DNA from: Chloroflexota bacterium | GTDB taxonomy: Bacteria; Chloroflexota; Anaerolineae; Anaerolineales; UBA4823 | Assembly: GCA_029782365.1 (NCBI GenBank) | Contig: JAKOUW010000019.1 | Location: forward strand, 62,001-126,000 | DNA: 64,000 bases | Direction of reading: 5' to 3' | Shown: positions 53,937 through 63,345 of the stretch, one piece after another | How positions within the stretch are numbered: the stretch's first letter is position 1 | How the letters are laid out: the number at the start of each line of letters is the position of its first letter | The notes under the pieces: model-generated | Database searches by the model: none | Told to the model about the DNA's origin: nothing | Seen by the model: only the letters and a program-made list of their open reading frames with translations | Made by a program: the position numbers and the translations under genes

Positions 53937-54896
53937 GTGATCCCGCTAGAATGGATCCAGGCAGCTCAAATTAATATTCGACAACATTTGCGTATCACGC
54001 CGCTTGAATTTGTCCCCAATCTGAATGCTTATTTCAAATGGGAAAATCTTCAAGTTACGGGCTCTTTCAAAGCACGCGGCGCATTGAACAAGGTGTTTAA
54101 TTTGCTGGATTGGGAGCGCGCCCGAGGTTTGGTAGCTGCGTCAGCTGGAAATCACGGGCAAGGACTGGCATTGGCCGGAAAATTGGCGAAGGCGAATGTG
54201 ACGATCTTCGCATCACAGCATGCCGTCCCAACCAAACTGGAAGCGATACGCCAGCTTGGCGCGCGTGTAATGCTGGTCAACGGCGGTTACCCAGAAGCAG
54301 AACAGGCCGGGAAACAGTTCGCAGAAGAACAGGAAAAAACCTGGGTTTCCCCATATAACGATGGCCGGGTTATAGCCGGGCAGGGTACCCTGGCACTCGA
54401 AATATTAGAGCAAAACCCAGGCCTTATTAATGCATGTTGGCTGATCCCAGTGGGAGGTGGAGGGCTGGCCAGTGGTATTCTTTCCACACTGCATCAGCAG
54501 AAACAAAGGCCGCGTTTGGTAGGTATTCAATCCGAGGCATCTCCTTTTTTTTACGGACTTTACCATTCTAAAAGCCAGGCAAATATAATCGAATTGCCAT
54601 CGTTAGCAGATGGTTTATCAGGTCCGGTTGAAGAAGGTTCAGTGACGATCCCGATCCTGCAAAAAGGCCTGGATGACTTGATCCTGGTGACTGAAAGTGA
54701 AATAAGACGAGCGATTGTCTATGCGTGGCGGGTTTTCAGAATGCGAATCGAGGGATCTGCGGCAGTTTCTTTGGCGGCTTTACAATCTGGTAAAATACGT
54801 CACTATCCTTTGGCTTTGATAATTTCCGGCGGAAATATCCAACCGGAAACTCACCAGGAATTGCTGGATCAAAATGGAAACGCCAATAACTCCTGA
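53937..54896 (+). CDS. Threonine/serine ammonia-lyase-like PLP enzyme
   Basis: This 319-residue fold-type II PLP enzyme has KWENLQVTGSFKARGA (PLP lysine), SAGNHGQGLALA and a glycine-rich VGGGGLASG phosphate loop. It resembles catabolic threonine dehydratase or serine racemase. It lacks a C-terminal ACT regulatory domain. The likely start is GTG. It overlaps the CoA-transferase-like gene by 23 bases. Confidence 0.88.
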   Translation: MIPLEWIQAAQINIRQHLRITPLEFVPNLNAYFKWENLQVTGSFKARGALNKVFNLLDWERARGLVAASAGNHGQGLALAGKLAKANVTIFASQHAVPTKLEAIRQLGARVMLVNGGYPEAEQAGKQFAEEQEKTWVSPYNDGRVIAGQGTLALEILEQNPGLINACWLIPVGGGGLASGILSTLHQQKQRPRLVGIQSEASPFFYGLYHSKSQANIIELPSLADGLSGPVEEGSVTIPILQKGLDDLILVTESEIRRAIVYAWRVFRMRIEGSAAVSLAALQSGKIRHYPLALIISGGNIQPETHQELLDQNGNANNS

Positions 54897-55695
54897 TGAA
54901 ATTATGGTCACCTGTATCGCCCACCAGTTAGAAGATGGTGAAACTGTGGCCCAGGGCATTGCCACTCCGCTGGTAGCAGCAGGCTTTATGTTAGCGCGCC
55001 TGACACATGCTCCCCATATTTATTTCACCTCCGCAATTGGACAATCCATGAGTCGCGAATCAGCTCCGCTGAGCATCTCGAAAGTGGAAGGATATTGGCT
55101 CGATCGCAGCTTGAGGAGCATTGGCTTTGTCAGGGCTGCTCTCGAAATCTTGCCGAGCATTCAACCCAAAGAATTCTTCCGGCCTGCGCAAATAGATTCG
55201 TATGGTAATTTTAATAACCTGGCTTTCGGAAAAGATTACCTAAAAGGTGGGGCGTGCCGTTTGCGGCTTCCTGGAAGTGGTGGCATTCCGGATGTCACTA
55301 CATTCATTGATGATATATATCTTTATGTGCCGCGCCATTCCAGGGTAACCTTCGTTTCCGAACTGGATATTCGATCAGGCTTAGGATTTGATCCTGCTCG
55401 TACTCATGGATCCGGCCCACGTTATCTGGTTAGCGATCTTGGCCAATTCGATTTTTCTCACGGTCGGATGCGCTTGATCAGCTATCACCCAGGATCCTCA
55501 ATCCAACAAATCCAATCGAAAACTGGCTTCCCCCTGGATATCGCTGAAAACGCGTGTCAGACACCTCTGCCTAGCCATCAAGAGCTTGATTTGCTGCGCC
55601 ATCATATCGATCCGCATGGCATTCGCCGTCTGGAGCTCTTAAGCGGCGCGCCTCGCCGCCAATTGTTGCTGGATATTCTGGAAAGAGAACAATGA
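54874..55695 (+). CDS. CoA-transferase subunit B-like protein without a partner subunit
   Basis: This 273-residue protein matches the beta subunit of family I CoA-transferases of the IpdB/glutaconate CoA-transferase type, with ITPDEIMVTCIAHQLEDGE at the start, a VAQGIATPLVAAG segment and LPGSGGIPDV in the middle. These enzymes normally need an alpha subunit, often in the adjacent gene; none is in this window. It overlaps both neighbours (23 and 4 bases), so it belongs to their operon. The acyl substrate is unknown. Confidence 0.78.
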   Translation: METPITPDEIMVTCIAHQLEDGETVAQGIATPLVAAGFMLARLTHAPHIYFTSAIGQSMSRESAPLSISKVEGYWLDRSLRSIGFVRAALEILPSIQPKEFFRPAQIDSYGNFNNLAFGKDYLKGGACRLRLPGSGGIPDVTTFIDDIYLYVPRHSRVTFVSELDIRSGLGFDPARTHGSGPRYLVSDLGQFDFSHGRMRLISYHPGSSIQQIQSKTGFPLDIAENACQTPLPSHQELDLLRHHIDPHGIRRLELLSGAPRRQLLLDILEREQ

Positions 55696-58475
55696 GACGG
55701 CGTGTCCTTTCCGCTTTACTCTTGATCCTTATGTTATCCAATTGGCTGGCGCCTCGCTCTGGGTTGGCCGCTCAACCGCTGCAGTTCTCTTCAAGCCAGG
55801 CACGTGCCGCCGATTTACTGGCGAAATTGACTCCGGAAGAAAAAGTCGGTCAGCTTTTCCTCGCCACGTTCAATGGACCCGAAGCCGCACCTGGCGCGCC
55901 AGAAGCAGATAAGATTTATGACCTGATCACCAACTTTCACATTGGCGGAGTGATTTTAGAGCAAAAAAACAATAATTTTGTTGGCGGTGATCAAACAATC
56001 CCTGTGTTGCAGAGCCTGACAGACCAGCTTCAGCGAAACGAATATAACGCATCCCTCAGCGACCAAGTTATCACCAATACAAACACAACTTTTCGGCCAG
56101 CGTTCATTCCGCTATTCATCGGCATTTCACAGGGCGGCGATGGTTATCCTTACGATCAAATCCTCAATGGGTTAACTACTTTGCCCAACCAGATGACTAT
56201 TGGCGCCACTTGGGTGCCTGATGAGGCGCGTAAGGTGGGTGAAATCCTGGGCAAGGAATTGAATATCCTGGGAATAAATATGCTCCTGGGGCCCTCCCTG
56301 GATGTTCTGCAACCCCCTTATTCGGAAACTGGCGGAGACCTGGGCACACGCACTTTTGGCGGCGACCCATTTTGGGTTGGCCAAATGGGCCAGGCGTATG
56401 TCTCTGGCCTTCACACAGGTAGCAATCAAACCCTTGTCGTTGTAGGTAAGCATTTTCCAGGGTTTGGCGGCTCGGATCGCTTGCCCGAAGACGATGTTGC
56501 TACAGTGCGTAAGAACCTGGAACAATTGAAACAGTTCGAGTTGTATCCCTTCTTTTCGCTTACAGGCAATGCTCCGGATACCAATTCTACCCTGGATGCC
56601 ATGCTAACAGCGCCGATCCGTTTCCAGGGTTTTCAAGAAAATTTTCGTCAACAAACCAAGCCGATCAGTTTTGATCGAGAAGCATTCTCTGCGCTCATGA
56701 ACCTGCCTGCTATCAGCACTTGGAGGCAGAACGGTGGCGTGATGATCACCGACAGCCTGGGCAGCCGGGCGGTGCGTCGTTTTTATGATCCGACCGGTCA
56801 GACTTTCAACGGCCGCACGGTAGCCCTAGATGCATTTCTGGCGGGAAATGATTTATTATATCTTGGTGATTTTGTGTCTAGCGGAGATGAAAGTTCTTAT
56901 ACAACAATCCGGCGAACATTGACAGCGTTTGCACGCAAATACCGTGAAGATCCGGCCTTTGCTCAGCGGGTGGATGTTTCAGTCCTGCGAATCTTGACCT
57001 TGAAGTTTCATTTATATGGAGATGTGTTTTTCTTCAATAAAGTGATTCCTTTACCTCAGCAGCAAGGTGAGTTGAACCGCTCAGGTCAGATCCGGTTCGA
57101 AATCGCTCAAAAAGCTGCCACCCTCCTCAGTCCAGTCTCATCAGAACTTGACACATCGATTCCAGGGGCAAATGAAAGAATTGTCTTTTTTACGGACAGC
57201 CGCTCATCCCGACAATGCGATACCTGTCCAGACCAACCGCTGATGCTTTCCAATGCCATGGCTTCGGCGGTCATGCGGCTTTATGGATCACAAATTGGTG
57301 GCCCGATTCGCCAGCGTAATTTATTTTCATACACCTACACAGACTTAACCTCTTTGTTGAATAAACCCGAAGATAGTGCAGAATTGGAGCAAAATATCCA
57401 CCAGGCACAGTGGTTGGTGTTCATTTCATTAGATTTGAACACCAATTACCCATCATCTTTGGCCTTGCGCCGGATTTTGGATGAAAGGCCAGATCTGATC
57501 CAGGGTAAGAAAGTGGTTGCATTCGCTATGAATGCACCATATTTTCTCGGAGCAACCGATATTTCAAAACTCAGCGCGTATTATGGGCTATACAGCCACA
57601 GTCAGGAATCGATTGAAGTTGCCGCCCGCCTCTTATTTCAAGAAATTCAACCTACCGGAAATTTACCAGTTTCCATGCCTGGAATAGCCTACGATCTTAA
57701 CCTGATCACATTTCCCAACCCAGACCAAACGATCAATCTAGAGGCTGAAATCCAAACCGGTACGCAGGCAACCCCAACGCCGCAACCTGGGGTTGCACAG
57801 CTTCAATTGAAAATCGGCGATATGCTTGCACTCAAGGCTGGCATCATACTTGATCATAATGGACACTTAGTGCCAGATGGCACAATTGTCCGTTTCATTC
57901 TTACGACGGTGGGGGATACCAATAATTTGAAAGTGGTTGAATCTACTACGCAGGGAGGATATGCCCAAACCATAATGCGGATTGACAATTCTGGAAATAT
58001 TGAAGTCCGCGTGGAGAGCGACCCTGCCAAAAAATCGATTGTGCTTAAATACCTGGTTCCCTCCGAAAAAGGAACTGCAACCCCTTCACCATCTCTTGAG
58101 CCCACCACAACCATGACACCATCACCAACGATGACGCCTTCCGTGACCCCCACGGCGGTTCCATCAACCACCCCAACGCCTGCGCCTCCATTAAAAGCAG
58201 GCGTCGGTGATTGGATGGTAAGCATGGTGATCGCCCTGGCGATTGCCCTGGGCAGTTTTGGCCTGGGCATTGCTCTGAATAGACCTCAGAAAGGCTTAAG
58301 AGCCGCATTATTTGGGATTATCGGCGCCAGCCTGGTATATTCCTATCTGGCGTTGAGCTTACCAGGTACGAAGAACATTTTACAAATGAGCAATCCTGAT
58401 GGCATTATCCTGGCTGCCTTTTTAGGTGCGTTGGTTGGCATCACCAGCGGATGGTCAATACCGGCCAAACGCTGA
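55692..58475 (+). CDS. Membrane-anchored GH3 (NagZ-like) protein with Ig-like domain
   Basis: This 927-residue exported protein has a signal peptide (residues 1-27), a GH3 barrel with VGQLFLATF, KHFPGFGGSDRLPEDD (253-268) and MITDSLGS (Asp354, likely nucleophile). A second GH3-type domain follows, then an Ig-like (Big-1-type) domain at about 705-795, a Thr/Pro/Ser linker and three membrane helices at the C-terminus. In NagZ the first loop has a His/Asp pair (HGDT...DSH) acting as acid/base; that His is not seen here. It would act on wall or surface amino sugars outside the cell. It overlaps the preceding gene by 4 bases (ATGA). Confidence 0.82.
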   Translation: MRRRVLSALLLILMLSNWLAPRSGLAAQPLQFSSSQARAADLLAKLTPEEKVGQLFLATFNGPEAAPGAPEADKIYDLITNFHIGGVILEQKNNNFVGGDQTIPVLQSLTDQLQRNEYNASLSDQVITNTNTTFRPAFIPLFIGISQGGDGYPYDQILNGLTTLPNQMTIGATWVPDEARKVGEILGKELNILGINMLLGPSLDVLQPPYSETGGDLGTRTFGGDPFWVGQMGQAYVSGLHTGSNQTLVVVGKHFPGFGGSDRLPEDDVATVRKNLEQLKQFELYPFFSLTGNAPDTNSTLDAMLTAPIRFQGFQENFRQQTKPISFDREAFSALMNLPAISTWRQNGGVMITDSLGSRAVRRFYDPTGQTFNGRTVALDAFLAGNDLLYLGDFVSSGDESSYTTIRRTLTAFARKYREDPAFAQRVDVSVLRILTLKFHLYGDVFFFNKVIPLPQQQGELNRSGQIRFEIAQKAATLLSPVSSELDTSIPGANERIVFFTDSRSSRQCDTCPDQPLMLSNAMASAVMRLYGSQIGGPIRQRNLFSYTYTDLTSLLNKPEDSAELEQNIHQAQWLVFISLDLNTNYPSSLALRRILDERPDLIQGKKVVAFAMNAPYFLGATDISKLSAYYGLYSHSQESIEVAARLLFQEIQPTGNLPVSMPGIAYDLNLITFPNPDQTINLEAEIQTGTQATPTPQPGVAQLQLKIGDMLALKAGIILDHNGHLVPDGTIVRFILTTVGDTNNLKVVESTTQGGYAQTIMRIDNSGNIEVRVESDPAKKSIVLKYLVPSEKGTATPSPSLEPTTTMTPSPTMTPSVTPTAVPSTTPTPAPPLKAGVGDWMVSMVIALAIALGSFGLGIALNRPQKGLRAALFGIIGASLVYSYLALSLPGTKNILQMSNPDGIILAAFLGALVGITSGWSIPAKR

Positions 58476-58497
58476 TTTCATCCACCGCCGAAGGGTC

Positions 58498-59502
58498 TTA
58501 TAAACTCAGCAGCGTGATCAACAGGCTGAAAACAACCAGCCCCAGGGCAGCCCATGCTAAGAAGCGATCCAGGGGGGTGGTCAGAAAATCGTCTATCTCC
58601 AGAGCCCTTGGCTGTACAAATCGACGCCCAATCGGTTTGCTGGGCGTGGCCGCATTCCCTAACAATACTTGCCTGAATGCATCGATATTCTGAGGTCTTT
58701 CGTCGGGATGTAAATTCATTGCCCACAGAACCGCCCGTTCGGTGCGGCTGGAGATATTTGGGTTGATTTGCCGTAATGAAATGAGGCTGTCGGGGTGTAA
58801 GAAGCGTTCGCGGGCTTCAACAGGAGGTTGGTTTGTCAATAACTGGTAAAGAGTGGCACCAAATGAATAAATATCGCTGCGCACATCGGTATGGCCTGCA
58901 TCGCCCCCATATTGTTCTAAGGGAGTGTAAAGCGCAGTGCCTCGCCCTTGCAATATGGTGATCGTCATATCATCTGAGGCAAGGATCTTCACCAAACCAA
59001 AATCGACCAATTTCAGCAGATTGGAGGGCGTCAGCTTCAAGTTGCTTGGTTTGATATCGCGGTGTAGGATAATGGGTTTCTGATTGTGCAAATACTCCAA
59101 TGCGTCAGCTAATTGGGCTGCCCAACCTAACACTTCATTTTCCGGAAGAAACTCCCCTTTTTGACGCGCTTCCAGCATGATCTCGCGAAGATCTCTGCCT
59201 GGTATAAAATCCATTACCAAGTAATCACACCCGCCGATTGAAAAGAAGTCGGATACTTTGGGCAGGTTGGGATGGTCAAGCCGGGCCAGAACAGTTGCTT
59301 CCCGCAAAAATTGCTCTCGCGCCTGGCGCAGCATATCCTGCGGCAGCGTTCGGTCATGCTCGACTTCTTTCAAAGCGCATTGACGGCCTTCAAGGCGCAA
59401 ATCATCAGCCAGATAGATACAACCCATACCCCCCTGACCAATGATCCTGCGGATCTTATAACGATTTCTTAGAACTTCTCCAGCCTTTAAAGGTGTAGGC
59501 AT
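58498..59502 (-). CDS. Serine/threonine protein kinase with C-terminal membrane helix
   Basis: This 334-residue Hanks-type kinase has the glycine loop [17 protein letters not shown]-type lysine in [25 protein letters not shown] and the APE-equivalent TPLEQYGG. One hydrophobic segment ends the chain ([20 protein letters not shown]), so the kinase domain is cytoplasmic and there is no external sensor domain. It is transcribed away from the FHA regulator gene, 155 bases apart, and may phosphorylate or signal through it. Confidence 0.93.
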   Translation of the reverse strand: MPTPLKAGEVLRNRYKIRRIIGQGGMGCIYLADDLRLEGRQCALKEVEHDRTLPQDMLRQAREQFLREATVLARLDHPNLPKVSDFFSIGGCDYLVMDFIPGRDLREIMLEARQKGEFLPENEVLGWAAQLADALEYLHNQKPIILHRDIKPSNLKLTPSNLLKLVDFGLVKILASDDMTITILQGRGTALYTPLEQYGGDAGHTDVRSDIYSFGATLYQLLTNQPPVEARERFLHPDSLISLRQINPNISSRTERAVLWAMNLHPDERPQNIDAFRQVLLGNAATPSKPIGRRFVQPRALEIDDFLTTPLDRFLAWAALGLVVFSLLITLLSL

Positions 59503-59610
59503 ACAATTTATTCCGAGAATCGATGCCAGAAAATGAAAAGAAGGGTCTGGGCTTTCTTTGCCTACACCCGTTTTGCATCTTCTACTCCGGATTCTCTTTC
59601 GGCGTATAAA

Positions 59611-59639
59611 TTAGACAATTCGGCGATTTATGATATTAT
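59611..59639 (+). promoter_or_regulatory. Possible promoter for the FHA regulator gene
   Basis: TTAGAC (59611-59616) and TATTAT (59634-59639) are separated by 17 bases. The ribosome-binding site GGAGG (59645-59649) follows so closely that the expected transcription start would fall beside it. Another promoter may therefore be in use. Confidence 0.4.
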
Positions 59640-59657
59640 ACACTGGAGGAAAGATAT

Positions 59658-60332
59658 ATGGAGCGAAACAGCGAAGACTCACCAACTTTGGTCGCCCAAA
59701 CTGGTCCGCTCAACGGGCAAAGATGGATCATTCGAGAAGAATTAACGATAGGCAGGGAAGAGTCATGCTCAATTGTGGTGCCCAGCCGGCAGGTTTCTCG
59801 TTTGCATGCCCGGATCAGTTTCTCTTCACAAGGCCCTGTCATTGAGGATTCAGGCAGCAAGAATGGCACCCACCTGAATGGGAAATTGCTGGGCGTACCA
59901 ACAGTTTTACAAGATGGGGATGTCATCCAAATTGCGCTCGCTCAGCAATTCCTCTTTATGAGCTCAGATGCTACCTTGCCCCTGGAAACAAGCAACCTGG
60001 TTGCATTTAACCAGGTGACTCAACGGAAGCGTTTGCGATTAGATTCGCGGGCACATCGTGTATGGGTGATGGAAAACGAAATCGAGCCGCCTTTATCTGC
60101 TGCACAGTTTCAATTACTTGAACTGCTTTACGAAAAACAGGGGCGGGTAGTATCTCGGTCCGACCTGATTCAAGCCGTTTGGGCCGAAGAACAAGCCATT
60201 GGGGTATCCGAACAGGCGTTAGACGCCCTGGTGCGCCGCTTGCGCGACCGCTTGGCAGCTTTTGATCCGGCTCACAATTACATCATTACCGTGCGCGGGC
60301 ATGGTGTGCGGATGGATAATCCACCTTCATAA
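59658..60332 (+). CDS. FHA-winged helix transcriptional regulator
   Basis: This 224-residue protein has an N-terminal FHA phosphothreonine-binding domain (TIGREESCSIVVPSRQVSR, DSGSKNGTHLNG, residues about 10-100). The C-terminal domain is an OmpR-type DNA-binding winged helix (LSAAQFQLLELLYEKQGRVV, LDALVRRLRDRL, YIITVRGHGVRM). It would read phosphorylation by a Ser/Thr kinase, probably the one divergently encoded next door, and change transcription. The order of domains is opposite to that of mycobacterial EmbR. GGAGG precedes the ATG. Confidence 0.92.
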   Translation: MERNSEDSPTLVAQTGPLNGQRWIIREELTIGREESCSIVVPSRQVSRLHARISFSSQGPVIEDSGSKNGTHLNGKLLGVPTVLQDGDVIQIALAQQFLFMSSDATLPLETSNLVAFNQVTQRKRLRLDSRAHRVWVMENEIEPPLSAAQFQLLELLYEKQGRVVSRSDLIQAVWAEEQAIGVSEQALDALVRRLRDRLAAFDPAHNYIITVRGHGVRMDNPPS

Positions 60333-60366
60333 AAAAAATCCGGTCGCTGACTCGGCCGGATTTTTT
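60333..60366. terminator. Bidirectional intrinsic terminator
   Basis: AAAAAATCCGG and CCGGATTTTTT form an 11-bp stem around a 12-base loop, between the convergent FHA regulator and CpXC genes. The A-tract and T-tract make it a terminator in both directions. It begins right after the stop codon of the FHA gene. Confidence 0.85.
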
Positions 60367-60386
60367 CAAATTGCGATCAATAAAGT

Positions 60387-61727
60387 TTACATGTTCATCT
60401 TCATTGATTGTCGCAGCGCCAGCCGGTATAAAGTTTGCAGTCTCGCAGAAACTTCGGGCTCTCCACTGTTTTCCATTTGAGCGATTACCGCGCCCATCAT
60501 ATCCAGAAATTCTGGGGTAATTTCCTGCTTATGTTCTTCCAAAGCCTGCTGCATTGCAGCCTCGTTAGGCAAATCAAGCATTTCTTCAATCAGGTTCAGT
60601 TCTTTCGGAGCCTGTTCAGCCTGTTGAAGCACAGCTGCAACCTGGTTAATTTTATTCAACACATCCAGATCACCGGATTTTTTTGCGACTTCATACCTCT
60701 CATTGAGCGCGGCGATGAAGTAATCGTCCACAGATTGTAAATTCTGGCGCGTTGCTTCGGAAATATCTGGCTGCTTGATGATCTCTTCTAATAATTGAGC
60801 AGATCGTCGTGTGCGTGCTTCAATTTCTTTATCGATCTGCTGAATCATCCCGAGCAGCTTGGTGCGCAAATCTAATAACTTTTGGCGCTCATTGCCTGAA
60901 GCTTGTTCAATCCGGTTGGTGAGCTGTTGAAAAAACTCGTAATCCAGCCCAGGGCGCACCATGCTGACTAAAACGTTCAAGCGAATCTCAGATGGAGCCT
61001 GCAGCAATAAATCAAGTAATTTTTCATGAGTAATATCTTTTCCCAATTCTTGCAGTGATTTCATTGCTGCTTCTACTTCCTTGGATTGCCTTTCCATATC
61101 TTTTCCAAATGAAGTGATCTTTAAGAGCTTGGTTTGCAAATCATTTAACCGGCGGGCTGATTCCTGATCCTGAGAGGAAACTGCAGAAGTCCCTAACCTG
61201 GTCAAGATTGAGAAGAAATCCCCATCCAGGAGGTTATCGTTTTCTTTGGCAATATGTTCTAACACATCATCGGAGGTGACTTGCAACAAGCGCTGCAGCA
61301 GATTTAGGCGTTTTTGCTGGGCGTCGAGCATCTCTTTCGTAATTCCCTCCCCCTCCAAAACCCGTTCGACCAGCGCTTGCAGTGTTAGCATCGTCTGCGG
61401 ACGCAACAAATATCCTTTCCGTTTTTCGACCGGCAAGTTATCCATTACCTGTTTGAGCATAGGTCCCACCAACCGCTCCTGTTCCGGGACAGACAGCCCC
61501 AATTCGGGCGGGAAATAGGTAAGCAAATACTCCTTTTCAGGATCATGATACACAATTGGGGTAGCCAGGCTGCCTTGGTAGCCACAATTGGCGCAGCGCG
61601 CGACATTGAACGAACCGGATAGAATCATCTGCTTTGCCCGGGGATCCTGCCCTGCATCAAATAATTGAGTGATATCGGCGACAATGGGCTGGCGGCAGTT
61701 CGGACAATTAATTCTTGTTTTCGGCAT
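60387..61727 (-). CDS. CpXC-domain protein with long helical region
   Basis: This 446-residue cytoplasmic protein begins with a CpXC-type zinc-ribbon (CPNCRQP and ARCANCGYQG, residues 8-51). After the CpXC domain (to about 110) comes a long, largely alpha-helical and charged region with probable coiled coil (about 170-360). No enzyme motif is visible. GGAG precedes the ATG. It lies between the FHA regulator and a sensor kinase gene, so a signalling role is possible but unproven. Confidence 0.8.
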   Translation of the reverse strand: MPKTRINCPNCRQPIVADITQLFDAGQDPRAKQMILSGSFNVARCANCGYQGSLATPIVYHDPEKEYLLTYFPPELGLSVPEQERLVGPMLKQVMDNLPVEKRKGYLLRPQTMLTLQALVERVLEGEGITKEMLDAQQKRLNLLQRLLQVTSDDVLEHIAKENDNLLDGDFFSILTRLGTSAVSSQDQESARRLNDLQTKLLKITSFGKDMERQSKEVEAAMKSLQELGKDITHEKLLDLLLQAPSEIRLNVLVSMVRPGLDYEFFQQLTNRIEQASGNERQKLLDLRTKLLGMIQQIDKEIEARTRRSAQLLEEIIKQPDISEATRQNLQSVDDYFIAALNERYEVAKKSGDLDVLNKINQVAAVLQQAEQAPKELNLIEEMLDLPNEAAMQQALEEHKQEITPEFLDMMGAVIAQMENSGEPEVSARLQTLYRLALRQSMKMNM

Positions 61728-61791
61728 GCAAATCTCCTAAAAATTCTTTAGCGAAGGGCTTTTCACATAAATCTCGATGATACCTGATAAA

Positions 61792-63345
61792 TCACGAACG
61801 GGGAAGGGAGAAACACATGCGCGCCCCTTCGCCGGGCTTTGGATCAACCCAAATTTTGCCATGATGCGCCTCGATGATCGCCCGCGCTAAGAACAGGCCC
61901 AGGCCTGCTCCTTTAGTTGTCTTGACAGCATTGTCCGAACGGTAGAAACGATCAAAAATATGCGGAATATCTTCAGGCGCAACCCCCGGACCCTGGTCAA
62001 GAATGCAAATAATCACCTGGTCAGGGCGCACCTGGCCGGTGATCTTAATTTCCCCACCCTCCGGAGAATATTTAATCGCGTTCGATATGAGATTCGAAAA
62101 GACTTGGGAAAGCCTTTCCTCATCCCCCAAGATGATCGGAAAATTCGCAGGAAAATCCGCCGCAATCGTATGCTTGCTGGATTGCGTGCGAAAACGCTCC
62201 ACCATGCGGAACGCCAATTGGTCGATGGCTACATCGCTCATATTTATTTTTAGCGCCCCGGCCTGTAAACGAGAGGCGTCTAATAAATTCTCTATTAACT
62301 CAGTCAGGCGGTCTGCCTCTTCTTCGATCACTTGCAGGCTGTCACGCACCACTTCCCAATCCCAGGTAGCATCTTCACGGCGCAGCGTAGCCACATACCC
62401 TTTGATCAAAGCCACTGGCGTTTTTAGCTCGTGGCTGATCACCGATACAAACGTAGTTTTGATTTCTTCAGCCTGGCGAAAGTGCGTGATATCCCGAACC
62501 GTAGCAATAATGTTCAATAAATTACCATCCGAGGATAAAAGCGGGGCATACGTGATGCCGATCGGCAGAGGCAGGCCCGATTTCCTTTCCAGGTCGCCCT
62601 CGATGTATAAAGTCGCATTGGGAGTCAAAGGCCATCCTCCCGCCTCAGCTTTTTCCAGGGTCAGTCCCTGTTGCCGCCCGCTCAAGACGATAATTTCTTC
62701 ATGCCGTTTGCCTTGAATTTCCGCAACGCCAATTCCCAGCAGGCGGGCAAAAGCTGGGTTGCAGCGTTCGATGATGTGATTGTTTGCCAGTAACAAAATG
62801 CCGTCCGCGGCTGAATCGAGCAGCGCATCCAGGCGCTGTTTTTGCCTGCTTGTTTGGGTGTAGAGTTGGGCGTTGAACACAGCAATCGCTGCCTGGTCCG
62901 CAAAACTTTGCAGTAGGGCTCGATCTATGGGAGAAAATGCGCCCAGGTAATTGCGGAAAATAAAAATAACCCCAATCACCCGGTTACGAGCAATCAGCGG
63001 AAGCCCGACGCCGGTCAACAATCCCCAACTGACCGATTGAGCCAGGGTCTGTAAAATCCGGTTCACCTCCGGTATCTCGAAACGTGCTGGATCTTCATGA
63101 TCCGACACTTCAGACAGCAACGGGTCTAAATAACGCACAAATGCCGGGGGGATGCCTTGAAAGGTTGATAAGGTCCACCCCCCCTGTTCTGCTCGTAAGG
63201 CGATTAAACCCGCCTGGCCCGCCAACATCTCAACGGAAATATACAAGATGCGAGCTAACAACTTATCCAGGTTCAATTCCTGGGTTAGTGTGCGGCTGAT
63301 TTCCAGAAGATAGTCGCGTTGGCGGACCCGAAAATCAGGCAACAT
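61792..63345 (-). CDS. Sensor histidine kinase with GAF and PAS domains
   Basis: This 517-residue soluble kinase has a GAF domain (about 15-165), a PAS domain (about 175-285) and a HisKA segment with the phospho-accepting His in VISHELKTPVALIKGY. The ATPase domain has N box LISNAIKYSPEG, DQGPGVAPEDIPHIFDRFYR and GAGLGLFLARAI. No membrane segments are seen, so it senses a cytoplasmic signal. No response regulator gene is adjacent in the window. Its start overlaps the end of the aminotransferase gene by 11 bases. Confidence 0.94.
   Translation of the reverse strand: MLPDFRVRQRDYLLEISRTLTQELNLDKLLARILYISVEMLAGQAGLIALRAEQGGWTLSTFQGIPPAFVRYLDPLLSEVSDHEDPARFEIPEVNRILQTLAQSVSWGLLTGVGLPLIARNRVIGVIFIFRNYLGAFSPIDRALLQSFADQAAIAVFNAQLYTQTSRQKQRLDALLDSAADGILLLANNHIIERCNPAFARLLGIGVAEIQGKRHEEIIVLSGRQQGLTLEKAEAGGWPLTPNATLYIEGDLERKSGLPLPIGITYAPLLSSDGNLLNIIATVRDITHFRQAEEIKTTFVSVISHELKTPVALIKGYVATLRREDATWDWEVVRDSLQVIEEEADRLTELIENLLDASRLQAGALKINMSDVAIDQLAFRMVERFRTQSSKHTIAADFPANFPIILGDEERLSQVFSNLISNAIKYSPEGGEIKITGQVRPDQVIICILDQGPGVAPEDIPHIFDRFYRSDNAVKTTKGAGLGLFLARAIIEAHHGKIWVDPKPGEGARMCFSLPRS

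Noticed and set aside
58060..58200. Low-complexity repeat near the end of the GH3 gene
   Set aside because: It encodes a Thr/Pro/Ser linker before the membrane helices; there is no regular DNA repeat unit or sign of a mobile element.
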